64,000 bases of DNA from Brachionus plicatilis (GCA_010279815.1 QEOQ01000348.1:269154-333153), one strand, 5' to 3'. Numbered from the stretch's first letter, positions 9,141 to 24,100 are shown. Numbers and translations are program-made. The notes: generated by a model not told the origin, from the sequence alone.

Positions 9141-12100
9141 CTAATTTTTAATATGAAAAAAAAAAAGATTATTACAGTACGATATGAGAAGATACAACAA
9201 TTTAAAAATAAGACCCATGCACCGCAAATTCTCATACCGTTAATGAAAATAAAAAAATTTTCAATTATTTATAAACTTTATTTAAATAAAATAATAACTT
9301 AAAATTATAACAAATAACAAAATTGTTTGGCTTTATTATTTTCTTTTTCTTTGACCGGGACTACTAGTACTTAGACTAGATTTATTTAGGCTTAGTTCAA
9401 TGTATTCTTAAAAAGGAAAAAAAAAATTTTTTTTAGAGAATTTACGGTTTGATGAGGATTATTGAAATGAATTAAAATTAAGAAAAATTATTTAAACTAA
9501 CTCGTTTGATTGGAATTTGGAGGTGGCTGTTTGGCTGTTTGCTGCTGGAAAGCTTGTTGAAATTGGATTGGCGTTGAATTGGAAGCGGAGCTAGAGACAG
9601 AAGTAGTGTTCAAGGGAGTGGTTTTGGTAAGCCTCTGACCAGAGTTGGCTTGAACTATTTGAATATTTCCACGGTTGATTACTTGTACCTTTTGTTGAAG
9701 AGTGGAAATATTTGTCGAAGAACCCACTTTGCGGATGGTTGTCTGTGGCTGACCAGTATTTGTGTTCATTACAATGTTCGGCTGCTGAATTACAACTTGA
9801 CCATTTTGGCTATTCTGACTCGATGAGTTACTCATCAGTTGAAATTGGCGGAATTGTGGTTGATTAGTCATTATAATACCTAAAAAAAAATTATTAATTT
9901 TATAAGTATTGGTATAAATATTTTATTATTTAATATTTTTATATATTTGTGAATCAAAGAAAATAGAATAAAAAATTTTGGAGCTTTTAGTCTTGAATAA
10001 ATTAACGAAATTTATTTCACATTTTAAAATTTTTATAAATACTCATACAGACTACTCCATGGGGTTTTGGTGTAAAATAGTTAATAAGTTAATAAGTATT
10101 TTTTATTTTTTTTAAATTAATAAAATTCAACTCGGGATATTATCAACATGGCTTATAATTTCGCTATTAGTAAATTTGTTCTTCAAGTAGCAAATAAATT
10201 TTTTACAGTGCTGCTAGGATACCTTGAATTCACCATATTTTACGTAAAATATGGTTATCTAAAAAACGGTATTTATCGTTAAATAACGCTAATTATCGCA
10301 ATTTACCCATAATTATTGTAAAATTCAGTGAAAAAAAAAATCCTAAATTTCTCGAAAAAAAAACAATTTCAAGAAAAAAAATTATTTTTTCGAATTTTTG
10401 AAAAAGTAAAGAAAATAAAATTTGATTGAATTTTTTGACGATAATTGACGTAAATTTTAGGCAAATTTTTGTACAAAAAGGTGAAAAATGGTAAAAATTC
10501 AACAAAAAAAGAAAAACGAATTTTTTATTATTAAATTCTATTTTTTTTTTAACAAATTATGAAAATTAATATTTTAATACTTAAATAGTACAGCTCTTTT
10601 ATATGATTTTTGGTAATTTTTGTATTTAATAAACAAAATTTAATATGTTCGTACTTAATATTCTCAACAACCGATCTGGGAAAACTAATAAATGTGAAAT
10701 TCATTCCAAAAGAATCCATTTTCAAAAGAGCTTGGGACAAGGCAGCAAACAACTTAAAAGCAAAAAACGCTAGAAAATAAAATCTGTTTGTAAATAATAT
10801 CAAAAAATTAATTTTCATAATTTGTTAAAAAAAAATAAAATATAATTATAAAAAATCCATTTTTCCTTCAAAGTTGAATTTTTATCATTTTTCAGAAAAA
10901 AAAGACATCTTTTCCAGAATTTTTTCCTAATTTTACCAAAATTAACGTAAAATCCTATTAGCTTAATGAATTTTTTGGACTATTATGAAAATACCTATAT
11001 TGGTACGGCAAATTGAAGTTCATGATCAAATGTAGATTTCAAATCAAAATTTTTGGTTTTTGATTGAAAAAAAAAGGTATTTTTTATTCAATTTTTTAAT
11101 AATAAATGACTATACTTTATTAAACATTATTTGTTTAATCTTTAATAAGATACAAAATTATATGAATTTTAATCTGAAGTAAAAATAAAATCTCAATCAA
11201 TATTAAGAAATTTTGCAATCCGAAATTAAGCTTTGTTTCGCTTTAATTTGTTTTAATTAATATTAAAACATCATTTAAAGTCATAATTTTGATAACATAA
11301 TGTCGATTTTAAATTTGTCTTTAAAGTTTTCAAATAAAAATTTTAGAACAATCAGATCGAATAGAAAAAATTGTTTTTTTTTTCAATTAAAATAATAAAC
11401 ATCTTATGTTTAATTTTAAAACAAATTAAAAAAAGCTAATTTCATCATTTTTATTAAGATTTTAATCAATTAAGTTTTGATCATTTGATCATGATCATGA
11501 ACTTCAAGTTGCCTATTGGTACATTATTATTAGTATTCTTTCGAAAGGGGAGATGGTAAATAATGAGGATAATGAGGTTTTCTCATATCATATATGCTTC
11601 TAAATAATTTTTTTTTAAATTTTAAGTTAAAAAATGAAATCTATCAATTTTGGTAGGCTTAAATATACAAAAGTCAAAAAAATAACAAGGTTAAGTCTTT
11701 AAAAATTCAGTAATATTATAAATTTTATTTTCCTAATTTTTTTTAATAGTTAATTTTTTTGCCTTATAATTATAACAATCCGAAATTTTATTATAAAAGA
11801 CAAAAAAGTTACCATTTATAAAATATACCAAGTTTAGTAAATTAGCTCTGGATATTGATCGGGTTTTTAACGCAATAGGCGCTGAATAAAAGCATCAAAT
11901 CACATTTTTTAAAAAGTCAATATTTGACTATGTGATATGACACGCATTCATGGAACATTCTATAATATCTTTAATTATTCAAGTTAAATAATGTGTAATC
12001 TGTTTTTATTATTATTTTTTATTATTTGTGAATTTTTATATTCTATTACAGTCGATCCTCCGTATAACGAACCCCCATATAACGAAATCCTCTTTATTAA

Positions 12101-15100
12101 TCGAATCAGAATCCAGGAACCGATTTTTTATAAAGGAAAAAGATTGCTAATTTTCTTTGATACAACGAACCTCTTTATAACGAAATCCCGATATAACGAA
12201 CCAATAAAAAAAAAAACGAGTTTTACTTTTATTAAGAAAAAAACCTTTATTTAACGAATTTTAAAAAAATGACATCCGTTAATTAACACCTTGATAATGA
12301 AAAATAGTAAATAAATACTTGATAATTACTAATTATTGTTCATCTAAAATTTCTAATTGATAAAAATGAATGAAAAACAAGTTTGCAAAAAGAGAAAATG
12401 TATGTCTCTTGAAGTCAAGATAAAAATTATAAAAAAGCATACTGAGCAAAAAATAACCAGTTCAAAGCCGGCCAAAGAACACAACGTTAATGCTTCTACA
12501 ATTTCTACTATTACGCGTCGAAAGCAAAAATTTTAGAACATTACGAAAAGTACCTAGCCGGTCCAGAAAAAAAGCATATAAAATTGCATCCTTTGAGAAG
12601 AAACTCGATTTCGATAAATTCGCCTATGTGTCAATCGATAGCAACTTGGCTGCGCGCGGAATTCTCTCAGAGGCAGAAATCGTCTATTCAATAGCAACAA
12701 ACAATCCAGTAGAGCAAGACAGTGATGCAGAAATTGAAGAGCAACAAGATGCATATAAACAAGTGATTAACTCAAAAGAAGCAATCGATAGAATAAATGA
12801 AATGAAACAATTTTTTTTAATCAAAAAAGATGACAATTCTAATGTAATTTATTTATTATTTAATATTGAAAATTCTATAATTGAAGGTAGCTTTACCAAA
12901 TAGCCATCTACTACCGATTTTTTTCAAAAAATTTAACTTTAGTTTTTTTTCGCATTTTTATTTTAGTTTTTTTAATCAATAAAATTTGGTTTAAAATTTT
13001 TTTTGTTCCTATCATTTTATATGGAATTTCGATATAACGATATTCCATAAACCGAATACCGAATTTTCCGCCCAAAGAGTTCGTTATAACGAGGTTTGAC
13101 TGCACTTAACTTTTAATGCTTTTAATCATGTCAAATCAATACTGTAGAAATACAAAAGAAAAAAAAAGATTACCTTGTTTTTGTTGATTAGACAGGGACA
13201 CATTGTTAATTGGTTTGATCAAAGTGGTTATAGTAGATGGCTGACCAGTAGAGCCCTGCTGCCTACTGACAATATTCTGCACTGTGTTTACACTGGTGTT
13301 AGAATTGGCAGACTGCACAGTAATAACTTGAGGTGTTTGCTGATGTGTCTGCACACTAGCTTGATTTTGTGCATTACCAGCAGTATTTTGTTTGGCAACT
13401 GTTTCTTCTTGTTTGACCGCTTGAACACTTTGCTGTTGTTGCTGCTGAATTTGTTGAATAGTTTGTTGAATGGTGGCTTTGGGCATGCTGGACTGAGGGC
13501 TCTGTCTGATTAGAATGGAAGTTGCCGGACTAGACCTTTGCACAGTGGGAACATTTTGTTGACCGCCACTCTGCTGCTGAGCGACAACAACCGGACTCTG
13601 CGAGGCCGGCCTTTGTGCGCCCATTTGCTGCTGCATTTGTTTATTTATTTTTTGCTGTTGAATCAACTGTTTTGTCTGAGTGGTCACTTGGCTGGGAGAC
13701 GGAGGCGGCTGGGCAGAACTGGCCGCAGCAGCCGCAGCGGCCGTAATGCCAGCCACAGTTGTTTTTTTTCTCAATTCATTCAGACTGCTATTTTTGTTGC
13801 TCTGATTCGAATAAAACCGAATCGCCTGCTGTCCACTGGACTGGTGCAACTGCTGATTGCTGATTATAGAAGAAATGGTCTGTGAGCCCGAGCCAGAGCT
13901 CGAAATCGGCACCGCAATTGTAATCTGTGGCTGCTGCTGCTGTTGCTGCTGACTGATGGTTTGTGTGGCCGGACTAGTGGACTGTACCAGCGATCTGAGA
14001 CTGGTTTGGCTCTGAGCTTGCTGATTTTGGTAGAAAATGGTCTGGTTTTGCTGATTTTGAATGATGGCCGATATGGATTGAGGCTTTTGCAAGTGTTGCT
14101 GCACAGTTTGGGGCTGGCTTGGCGTCATTGGCGAGGTTTGCTGCTGCTTAGGCTTTTCGATTGATTGCTGAGCGACAGCAGCGGCCGAAGCGGCCAGTTG
14201 GGCCGCCAGAGCCGACGTGGCTCGCTGCTGTTGCTGCAAGTGGCTCAAAATGGTCTGGTTCTTGTGAGCAGACGGCGTGGGCGATCCAGTTTGGGTTTGT
14301 TTGATGGGCTGAGTCTGGCTGGGACTTGCGGGCACTTGACTCGGCACTGGACTGGTCACTACCAAGCTGGCTTGTTTGGCTTGTTTTTCTTTTAGGATTT
14401 TCATGTCCGAAAAGTACTTTGGAGTGCGGAAGTGGATGGAGTCGGCGTTTATGTTGGTAGTTTGAGTGTGAGATTGTTTGATGGCAGTGATTAGGGCATT
14501 TGTGGCGTTGGTGACAAAGCTGGACACGATGGGAGTTTGTGGCAGACTTGAGTTGAATCTGGAGAGCAAATTTTGGTGATTTAGCTGGTGAGCGGGGCCC
14601 AGAGGCTGCTGAAGACTGTAGGCAGTGAATTGGGTGGGCTGCTGCACACTGAATATGGAAAATTGGGACTGGTGTCTTTTTTTGCCAATGCTGGTTATTT
14701 TGTCGAATCTTCTGTTCTGGTTCTGGACCAGTTGTTTGTAGTTGTCCTGCAAAAAGAGTTGGTTGGTGCGCAGGGTTTTGGTTTTGGTGATGTTGAGCAC
14801 CACTGGTTTGTTGGGCGTTTTTATTTTGGTGCCGGATTGTTCCGCCTGGAGCATTTGCTGCTTTTTGTTCTGGATCTCGGTGAGACAGAGTTCCTCGCGT
14901 TTCAAAATCACATTCTCGAATCTTTTTCTGCATTCTTGCGCACTGCGGTATTGTTTGGTAAAGCCTGAGCTCACCATATCGCTTACTAGGTCCCAGTTGA
15001 CTTGATGGCTTGGGGCTATTGGCTGCAAGTTCAGCGGCAGTTCCAGCACCACTTGCAAAGCCTATACACCAAAAATCATAAATAAATAAAAAAGAAAAAA

Positions 15101-18100
15101 AAAAAAAAATTTTCGCCTCTAACCGGTTATGTAATCAGCTGATAACACATTTTGTTATCAAACTGGTCACCTCTGGTTTTGTTATCATGCGGTAAGCAAA
15201 AAAAGTTATCAAAAAAAATTTAAAAAAAAATTATTCAAAAATTTAGTTATCACTACAAAAATTATTATAGAAAAATTTCATCAAAAAAAATTTGAAAAAT
15301 TGTAATAATAATTCTAGTTTTTTTTATAAATGCGGCACATAAAAACTAAAAAAAAATATAAAAAACTTCAAAAACTTCAAAACTAAATACTTCAAAATAA
15401 ATACTAAAAACATCCTTAAAAATTAAATTTTAAATTACAATAATTAAATGAGTGGCTCTATTACATACTGTGTCAATAAAATTATAATATTGACTGGCAA
15501 CTTGAAGTTCATGATCGTGTTCAAATGATCAAAATGTAATTCATTATAGTATTGATAAAAATGATGAAATTAGCTTTTATTAATTATATTTAAATTAAAC
15601 ATGAGATGTTTACTATTTTAATTAAAAAAAAAAAACAACATGTTGTTAATTGATTTTTAATTGATTTTTCTAAAATCTTTATTTTGAAAACTAAAATAAC
15701 AAATTTAAAATCCACATAAAGGTTTCCAAATTGTGACTTAAAATGATATTTAAATATTAATTAAAATATCCTTCGACAAAACAAAGTTAAATTTTGAATT
15801 GCAAAATTTCAAAATATCGATTAAGATTTTATTTTTACTTCAGACAAAAATTCATATAATTTTCTATTTAATTGAAGATTAAACAATTTATGTTTAATAA
15901 AGTTTAGTCATTTATTATTAAAAAATTGATAAAAAATACCTTTTTATTTAAATTAAAAAATAAAAATTTTGATTTGAAATTTACATTTGATCATGAACTT
16001 CAATTTGCCATATTGACTCAGTATGTTCCAATACAAAATAATTACAAAAAATATCATTTTAAATTTAATTTAAGTCTTATCTAACAATAAAATATGGCAG
16101 CTTTTTTTCATACAGATTTTTATTTCAATTTTTGTCTCAAAAGGTTCAAAGATTAAAGGTTCTAATTCTGTTGAATCAAATGAAATCAATTAATTTGATT
16201 AGAAATTGATTTTTTTTAAAGACTAATTTATCATATATGCTTCTAATTTATTTTTTAAAAAATTTTGAGTTAAAAAATGAAATTTCTTTCAATTTTGGTA
16301 GGCTTAAAAAATATGAAAATCAAAAAAATAACAAGTTTAAGTCTTTAAAAATTCAGTAATATTAAAAATTATATTTTCCTGATTTTTTATAATAGTTAAT
16401 TTTTTTGCCTTATAATTATAACAATCCGAAATTTAAATATAAAAGACAAAAAAGTTACCATTTATAAAATAAACTAAGTTTATTAAATTAGCTCTGGATA
16501 GTGATCGGGTTTTTAACGCAATAGACGCTGAATAAAATCATCAAATCACATTTTTTAAAAAGTCAATATTTGACTATGTGATATGACACGCAGTCATGGA
16601 ACATTCTATAATAAATTTAATTATTCAAGTTAAATAATGTGTAATCTATTTTTATTATTTTTTATATTATTTGTGAATTTTTATATTCTATTACTTAACT
16701 CTTAATGCTGAGTTTCATAAATATTAATTAAAGCGAATTATTTTAAATAATCGCTGCATTTTTATTGATGGATATTTAATAAAATTTAGGTATTAAATTT
16801 TAGATCATTCAAGATTTATTTTTATCCAAGAAAGAAATACGGAACAATTTGTATCATATATGATATTAATTGTGTCAATACATTGGAATATTGGCACAGG
16901 ATGTTCCAATTAAGATATTTTATTGATACATAATGTGTCAATAATCACTTCAAAGTCAAACATATTATAACCTTGTCCCTGGACACTAAAACTTTGACAT
17001 TACGCTAAATTAAATCATAAGCCAATTTTTTGCCAATGTCTCAAAATTTAGTAAACTTTATGTTATCATGTTTGATAAAAAAATATGTCATCATTTGATG
17101 ACATAACCGGGTAGAGCTGAAAATTTTTATCTTACATATATAATGTTAAAGTCGTCATTTGGCAGCCAGTCGTCTTTGCCACTGAACTCGGGCTGTATGG
17201 GCAAAGTGGACTTGACAATGTCCATTTTAAAGGTGGGCCAGCCTTTGAGCTTCTGCATTTTTACATCACGTCTGAGCTTGATCAAGGTAGTGTTGGTTTT
17301 GTCAAATAGTGGTCTTGGTATTATGATGTTTTCCAGTGATTTAATGGACGATTTGGCAATTGACTGGTTGGATTGAGCTGATAGTGGCTGAGAGCCTGTT
17401 TGACTTTGGATGTTTTGGAGATTTTGCTGTTTTTGCTTTGACGGTGAGATCAAATCAATTTTGAGACGTTTGTCGCCTCGCTTTGAGTATGTGACAGGCG
17501 GCAGAAGCTCTTCGGCAATGGGTTCACTGTCGTACAAATAATTACATGCGTCATACGTATCTATGTACACGTCCCTATCGTTTGATGGTGGGGTAAGTGG
17601 GCACCAAAGCTTGATGAAAGATTTTTAGACTTTAAAGTGGATTATTTTTATTAAAAATTTGAAAAAATAAATAGTTAAATTATCTATTAATCTTTTGAAA
17701 TTTTTATTTTTTTTATTTGATAAGAATTTAGAAAATCTCCGAAAAAAAAGAACGCTTAAAGAACGCTCATAGAACGCCGTTATTCTTCAGCGTTTTTTTT
17801 TTCAAAAATATTTATTTTTTAAATCAGAGCTTTGGAGTTAAATTTCTTTTGTTAAAAAAATTAAAAAAAAATATTTGACAATTTTTTCCGTCACTTTGAA
17901 TTAAGGCATTGTGAATTTTGGTACAAAAATCAAAAACAAAATATTAAAAGTACTAAATCTTAAGTTCTGAAGGACCAAAATATGTTCTGTAAATTGTAGC
18001 AACTGATACATCCTTTGTAACACCAATATACTGATTCTGCAAAACTCTGCAATAAATCTGCAAAACTCAGAAAATTGTAAATTTGGGATATCATTTTATA

Positions 18101-21100
18101 TAAAAAATCCAACTCAACTTTAAGGGGTGGTACAAAGGAAGTATCAATAGCTACAATTTACAGAACATGTTTTAGTCGGTTCAGATTAAAGCTCTGGCGT
18201 TTTTTATATTTTGTTTCTGTTTTTTGTACTAAAATTCGCAATGTTCTGAATTTTGCAGAGTTTTGCAGAGTTTTGCAGAATCAGTATATTGATGGTACAA
18301 AGGATGTATCAGTTGCTACAATTTACAGAGCATGTTTTGGTCCTTCAGAACTTAAGATTTAGTACTTTTAATATTTTGTTTTTGATTTTAGTACAAAAAT
18401 TCACAATGCCAGTGAAAATGAAGAATCGGACGAAGATAAGCCAAAACAAAAATAATTTAGAATAATCAAAACATAGAAAAATTATAATAATATAGAAAAA
18501 ATAAATTTTTTGGCATCTTGAAGTTTGGGATCAAAAAAATCAGATCAAATAGTATTTTGATTATAACTTTTGAATGTTATTTGAATAAATATCTCTGCAA
18601 AAAATTTTTGCAGGAATATGCACGTCATTAAAAAAGTATTTAATTCAACTGCACAGTTTAATTGAAGCTATATTTAATATTTAGCATTTTTTTTGCATTA
18701 GTTAGCATTTTGCAGAAATATTTATTCAAATACCATTCAAAAGTTATAATCAAAATACTATTTGATCTGATTTTTTTGATCCTAAACTTCAAGATACCTT
18801 AAATTTAGGAAATATAGAAAAAATAAATTTTTTTTTAATAAAAGCACATTTTTTTAAAACAAAAATTTTTTGCTTGTTCATTTTTAGATAATTAATTAAT
18901 TATATTAATTAAAGAGTAAGATTTTTAGTCTAAAATATTCTATTCTACAATTTATTTTTCATCATAATTGACATTTCTATATTTTATTTTTCTACCTATT
19001 GATACTTCTATATTAAATAAAAATTCTTTATTTTTCACTCTATATTTTTTTTCTATGTTTTGATAGATCCCCGAATAATCGGGTTCCAAATTTTATATCT
19101 GATTAAAATTGAGGAGACGTTTGATATTATTAAATGACAAAAAAATCAATTTAAATTAAAAATAAAATTTTTGCACTTACTGGCATCTGGTCCGAATATT
19201 CATTGATCCAAATCTAAAAAAAATTAATTTATCAAACACAGTGACTGTGCATCAATTGGGGAAAAAAAAGCCAATATTTGGACCCGATGACGACTAGGAA
19301 AGAAAAGAACTTTGATTCAAGGCTGAGTGCATTTTAGAAAAAAAATTAAATAATTAATCGAACAAGAACAAGAACAACAAAAGCCCTGAATCCTAGACAA
19401 AGTCATCATCAAAGTCACATTGGCTTAAATATTTTTCTCTCAATATATGCATCATCCTTGAATCTTTTGGTTCAGGATAGGGTCGTCACTCTTGAACACA
19501 ACTCAAAACAGAAAAACACTCTTTTGATTAAAATGGATAAATTTTATTGACAAATATTTTTAGAATGCGAGACAAAAAAAAACACATAAATGGGACACCA
19601 AAAAAACAAAACAAATGCTATTTGAAAGAGGAAGAAAAAAAAAAAAAAGAGAAAAAAGGGAAAATAAAAAAGACCTAGATAAGAGACTCACTGTTATCTT
19701 AACACCTTATCACTTAGGCCCAGTATTATAAATATGTACAGACAAAATTTTATTTAGATTGACTAGACGAATTGGACGAAGAAGGCGATGGACTGAGACA
19801 TGTCGAGGACAAGACCGAGGCCGGCTTTTTTTGCGCGAGAACATTCGGAACTGTCCGAAAAATGAGTTTGTTTGGACTTGTGGCTGGCACGTTAATAACA
19901 TTATTGGTCTTGAGTATAATGGGTTGGCTCGATTGGGTTCGATTGAGCGTGGTGGGAATGTTGAATATGCTTTTTATGGGAACACTTGGCCTGGTGATGA
20001 TTGTCTTTAGGACAGGCTTTGGAGCTGATTGAACGCTAGGAGACAATGTAAGAACTTTGGGCTTTTCGGTGGGTATCGGTTTGGCGCAGCACGGTTCTTG
20101 CACCGGTGGCGGAGATTCTATGGACCTTGACTTGGGCTTTCGGCCGCGTTTACACGGCTTTTTGGCCTCAGTTATTTCATCCCTGACTGGACTGAGTGCT
20201 TTAGTCTCTTTTAAATCTTTTTCCTTAACTAGCTTTTCTTTCTTTTCTTTCTTAGTCGTGGGCTTAGGGTCATCAAATTTTTGTTTTTTTTCACATGACA
20301 CAGGTCTGCTCTTAGCAGGCCTGGCCGATTTTCTAACCTCTGTTTTAGTGTAAGTGTACATCAGGTCTTCTTCTTCTTGTTCGGCTCTGCGCTCTTCTTC
20401 TTCTTTGAGCTGCTTTAGACGCTCTAGTTCCCAGTTTTTTTTAACTTGTTCTATGTCCGGCTCGGCATCATTCTCGATTTGAACTTCGCCTGTCGATTCC
20501 AAATACTTGAGTGCGTATCTCTCAATTGGCTTTAGCTTAAATTATTATTATTATTTTTTATTTCAGTTTATTTTTATTTATATGTGGGCAGAGTTGTTTA
20601 AAAGTCACAAGTCAAGTCCGGACTTTTTTTTTTTTCAAAAGTCCGAGTCAAAGACTTTTATTTTTTTTTTTTCAAGGTGAATATCATGACTAGAAAATTT
20701 TTGGCAAAATTATTATTATTATTATTATTTATTTATTTCAACCACATAGGCAAATTAGAGAAAAAAAAAATGTCTAATTGAAAAAATAATTAGCGAGTAT
20801 TATTGACTTTTAGTAAAATATTTACAAAATGAAAATTATTGTACATTTTTATATTTTTACATTTTTACATTTTTGAGAGAAAAAAAAATCTCAAAATCAA
20901 AAAATCTAAAAAAATTTTCATTAAGAAAAGTAATAATAAATTCGCAATTACTAAAAAAGAAGTTTTAGAAAAATTTAAATGTAAAAACCAAGGATAATTT
21001 TTTGAAAATCCCTTTTAATTAATTGCGAATTTATTATTACTTTTCTTGAATGAAAATTTCTTTAGATTTTTTGGATTTTGAGCTTTTTATATTTTCTCTC

Positions 21101-24100
21101 AAAAATTATTACAAATTAATCAAATAAATTTTCATTTTTTTCCATTAATGCAATGTAATTATTTTAAAAAAATTATATTTAACGTTAGATCACCAAAATT
21201 TCCACCTAATTCACAACTCCTGTCAAAGCATTTTTTCCAGTCATTTTTCATTGCTTAATCAACATGATTTGAAGTCCCGACTTGGACTTTTTTTTCTTTT
21301 TTTTTTTAAATTTTAAAGTCTGGACTTGACTTTGTCCTTTAACTTTTAACTTTAAACAATAATAATAACCGGTGTAGAATAAAAAATGGCACAAAAGTTT
21401 AGTTTATTTTGTGGGACGTTCAAAATGTAGAAAAATAAAATTCATAGATATAGAAAATTTATATAAACCAGAAAATATAGAAGATAAATTTATCGAATTC
21501 TATAAAAAAAAATTGACTCATTATCTCACTTTATTTATCAATAAACAAATTAGCCAGACCATTTAAATGCAATTTCAAAGTTGAATCATAATCACTGATA
21601 ATACGCTTCAATTTTTCATTATTTTCTCCTTATCGATTTTATGATTTTTTGATAACATCACCATTAAATAAACTTACTAATCTTGATTCCAAAAAACTTT
21701 GTTCAAGACGAAATCGCTCAACTACTTTAACAACAGTTGGATTTTGTCTAGTATTTATATATTGGTGAATTCTTATTTCAAATAAAAAAAATTCTCCCAA
21801 ATTTGTTTCTTTAATTTATTTTTCTATGAAAAATATCATGAATCAATATCCATGATAATTAATTCTATGAAATTGACAATGCTACGAATTTTGTTCTATG
21901 ATTTTTTTTTCTACATTTTAATATAGTGCCTTTTAATTTGCTATAAGAGTGGACAAGACCTTACCCAATTTTTTTTTCAAAATTTAAAATCAGGTTGTTC
22001 CTAGCTGTAAAATAAATAAAAATTATATCATAAAGTTGGATTTTCGATAAGTTGTCAGTAAAAAAAAGTACGAAATCATCAAAAAAGATTTTTGCCAAAA
22101 TTTGCCAAAAGCTGAAGTTGTAAGGCGATTCACTGGTCTTGGATACAAAAAAAGTTCTGTTTATCGTTGGCTAGATGTTATAGAAAAAGATAAAACTTTC
22201 AAGAGAAAAAAAGAAAGTGGTAGACCTGCTAAAATTGCGAGGAAACAAAGAGATATATGGTTCCCCACAATTAAAAAACTGTTCCCCACAAACAAACCAA
22301 AATTTTTTTAACACAATTTTTTTGTGCCTAATTCAAAAAAAAATAATTTTTACATATTTAACCAAATATCTGGTTAACACAAATTTTTTGTGGTGAAAAA
22401 AAATTAAATAATGTTTATTAACTTGTTTAGGTTTAACAAATTCGTCGGATTCTCATATAATATTGGCCATGCATCATTCAATGGATTGCCAGTGTTTTTT
22501 CTTTTTCGTTTTATTTTTTGGATTTTTAATCTCCAAAAATTCAGAAATTTTTTTTTATTAAAATCATACGTAAAATCATAGGCATTTTATTATTTAAAAT
22601 ATCTAGTGGCAGTTTTTAATAGATATTAAAAAAAATTGTGCTTAAAAGTTTTTTTTATTTGTGAAGAGCAGTTTTTGTCTTAGTCAAGTTATTTTTGTGC
22701 TGAAAATTTTTTCTTTGTGGGGAAAAGTTTTTGATCTGTGGGTGATAGTTTTTTGATTGTTGGGATTAGGTAGACCCCGAAACAAATGGTTACTAAACTA
22801 AGAGCCTATTTCAATCATGAATCGGGCCAACATGTCTACCTTGGAGAGTGTATTAAGAAACGACTTGAACCAATAGGAGGGTTCAGTTATAAATTAAAAA
22901 AAAAATCTAAGCCTTTGTTAAATAAAGAGTTTTTTTATGATAAAATTAATTTTATCATTACTCAAAAAATACCTCAAAAAAGAGAATCAAATTTAACCCA
23001 CGTCAGCACATTTATTGAAGAAGTAAAAGAAATAATAGGATGTCGCGACACAATACAGAAAGAAAATTTGAATAATTATGTAAAAAAATTAAAATGAAAG
23101 ATTTGGAAAACAGCAGGAATGGTATATGTGAGACAATTAAATTCTGCCTTGATAACCTGGAGGAGAGAAGAGAGCAATTATAGTTAATTATTAAAGCGTA
23201 CATATCTAGAAATTGACCAGATTTTTACCACGATTTAAAATGCGACGAAAAAAAAAAAGAACAAAGTTGTTGTTCTTTAAGACTCAAAATCTCAAAGAAA
23301 AAACTGAAATATACTAAAAAAGTATATATATTCTGAAAGAGCATAAAATTCTCTACATACTAATGTAATTTAGAAAAAAAAAGGTGTGGCGGTTTTTGTT
23401 GGCTAAAAAAAGGAAAAAAATGTGTTTTTTGTGGTTTAAATCGTATCTCCTCCGAGGGATCAATTATGACCCGATTTATTTTTTTTTTTTAAATCTAGAC
23501 AAAATTCTGAACAAATCTATGGTTTTTAATTTTTTATTTTATTGCTTTATTTTTCTTAAAAAATCTCTTTAAATCATGTGATTTTTAACAAATTTGTCAA
23601 ATTTGAATTCTTTGATTAGAATTTTTAGATTAAACTAAAGAATTCGATATTTTTAGGTGCTCAACTAAAGATTTTTTCGATTTTCCTGAAAAATATGCTT
23701 TTAGAACTTGACCGTATGTCGCACATTTGATCATTAACTCCAACATGCCTTAAAATAGTGATTATTTTTGTCAAAAATACAGATAATTTTTAGTGATGTT
23801 TTCAATAAAAAATAGTGATGATTTACATTAAAATTAGTGATAAATATTGATTAAATTTAGTGACAATTTCTATTAAAAATAGTGATAGTTTAAATACAAC
23901 CCCATACATTTTTCATCTTTTTTTGTAACTAGAAACAAGAATTAGTTAACAAATGTCATTTAAACTTATAATTTTAATTTTTTTTAAACATGGCCAAGAC
24001 AGACATAATTTTATGAAATAAATAAAAATAATAAAAATTAATTTTGAGCCATTTTTTATTCTACACCCGCTAAAATCTAATGTCAAATGAATTCCTAGCA

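Noticed and set aside
10549..10818. 89-codon hydrophobic open frame on the minus strand
   Set aside because: It lies wholly within a 276-bp inverted-repeat element and has no recognisable motif.
13175..15005. Several 70-260 codon open frames overlapping the Gln-rich domino exon
   Set aside because: They are compositional shadows of CAG/CAA-rich coding sequence; the in-frame translation shows the SANT region and correct splice phases.
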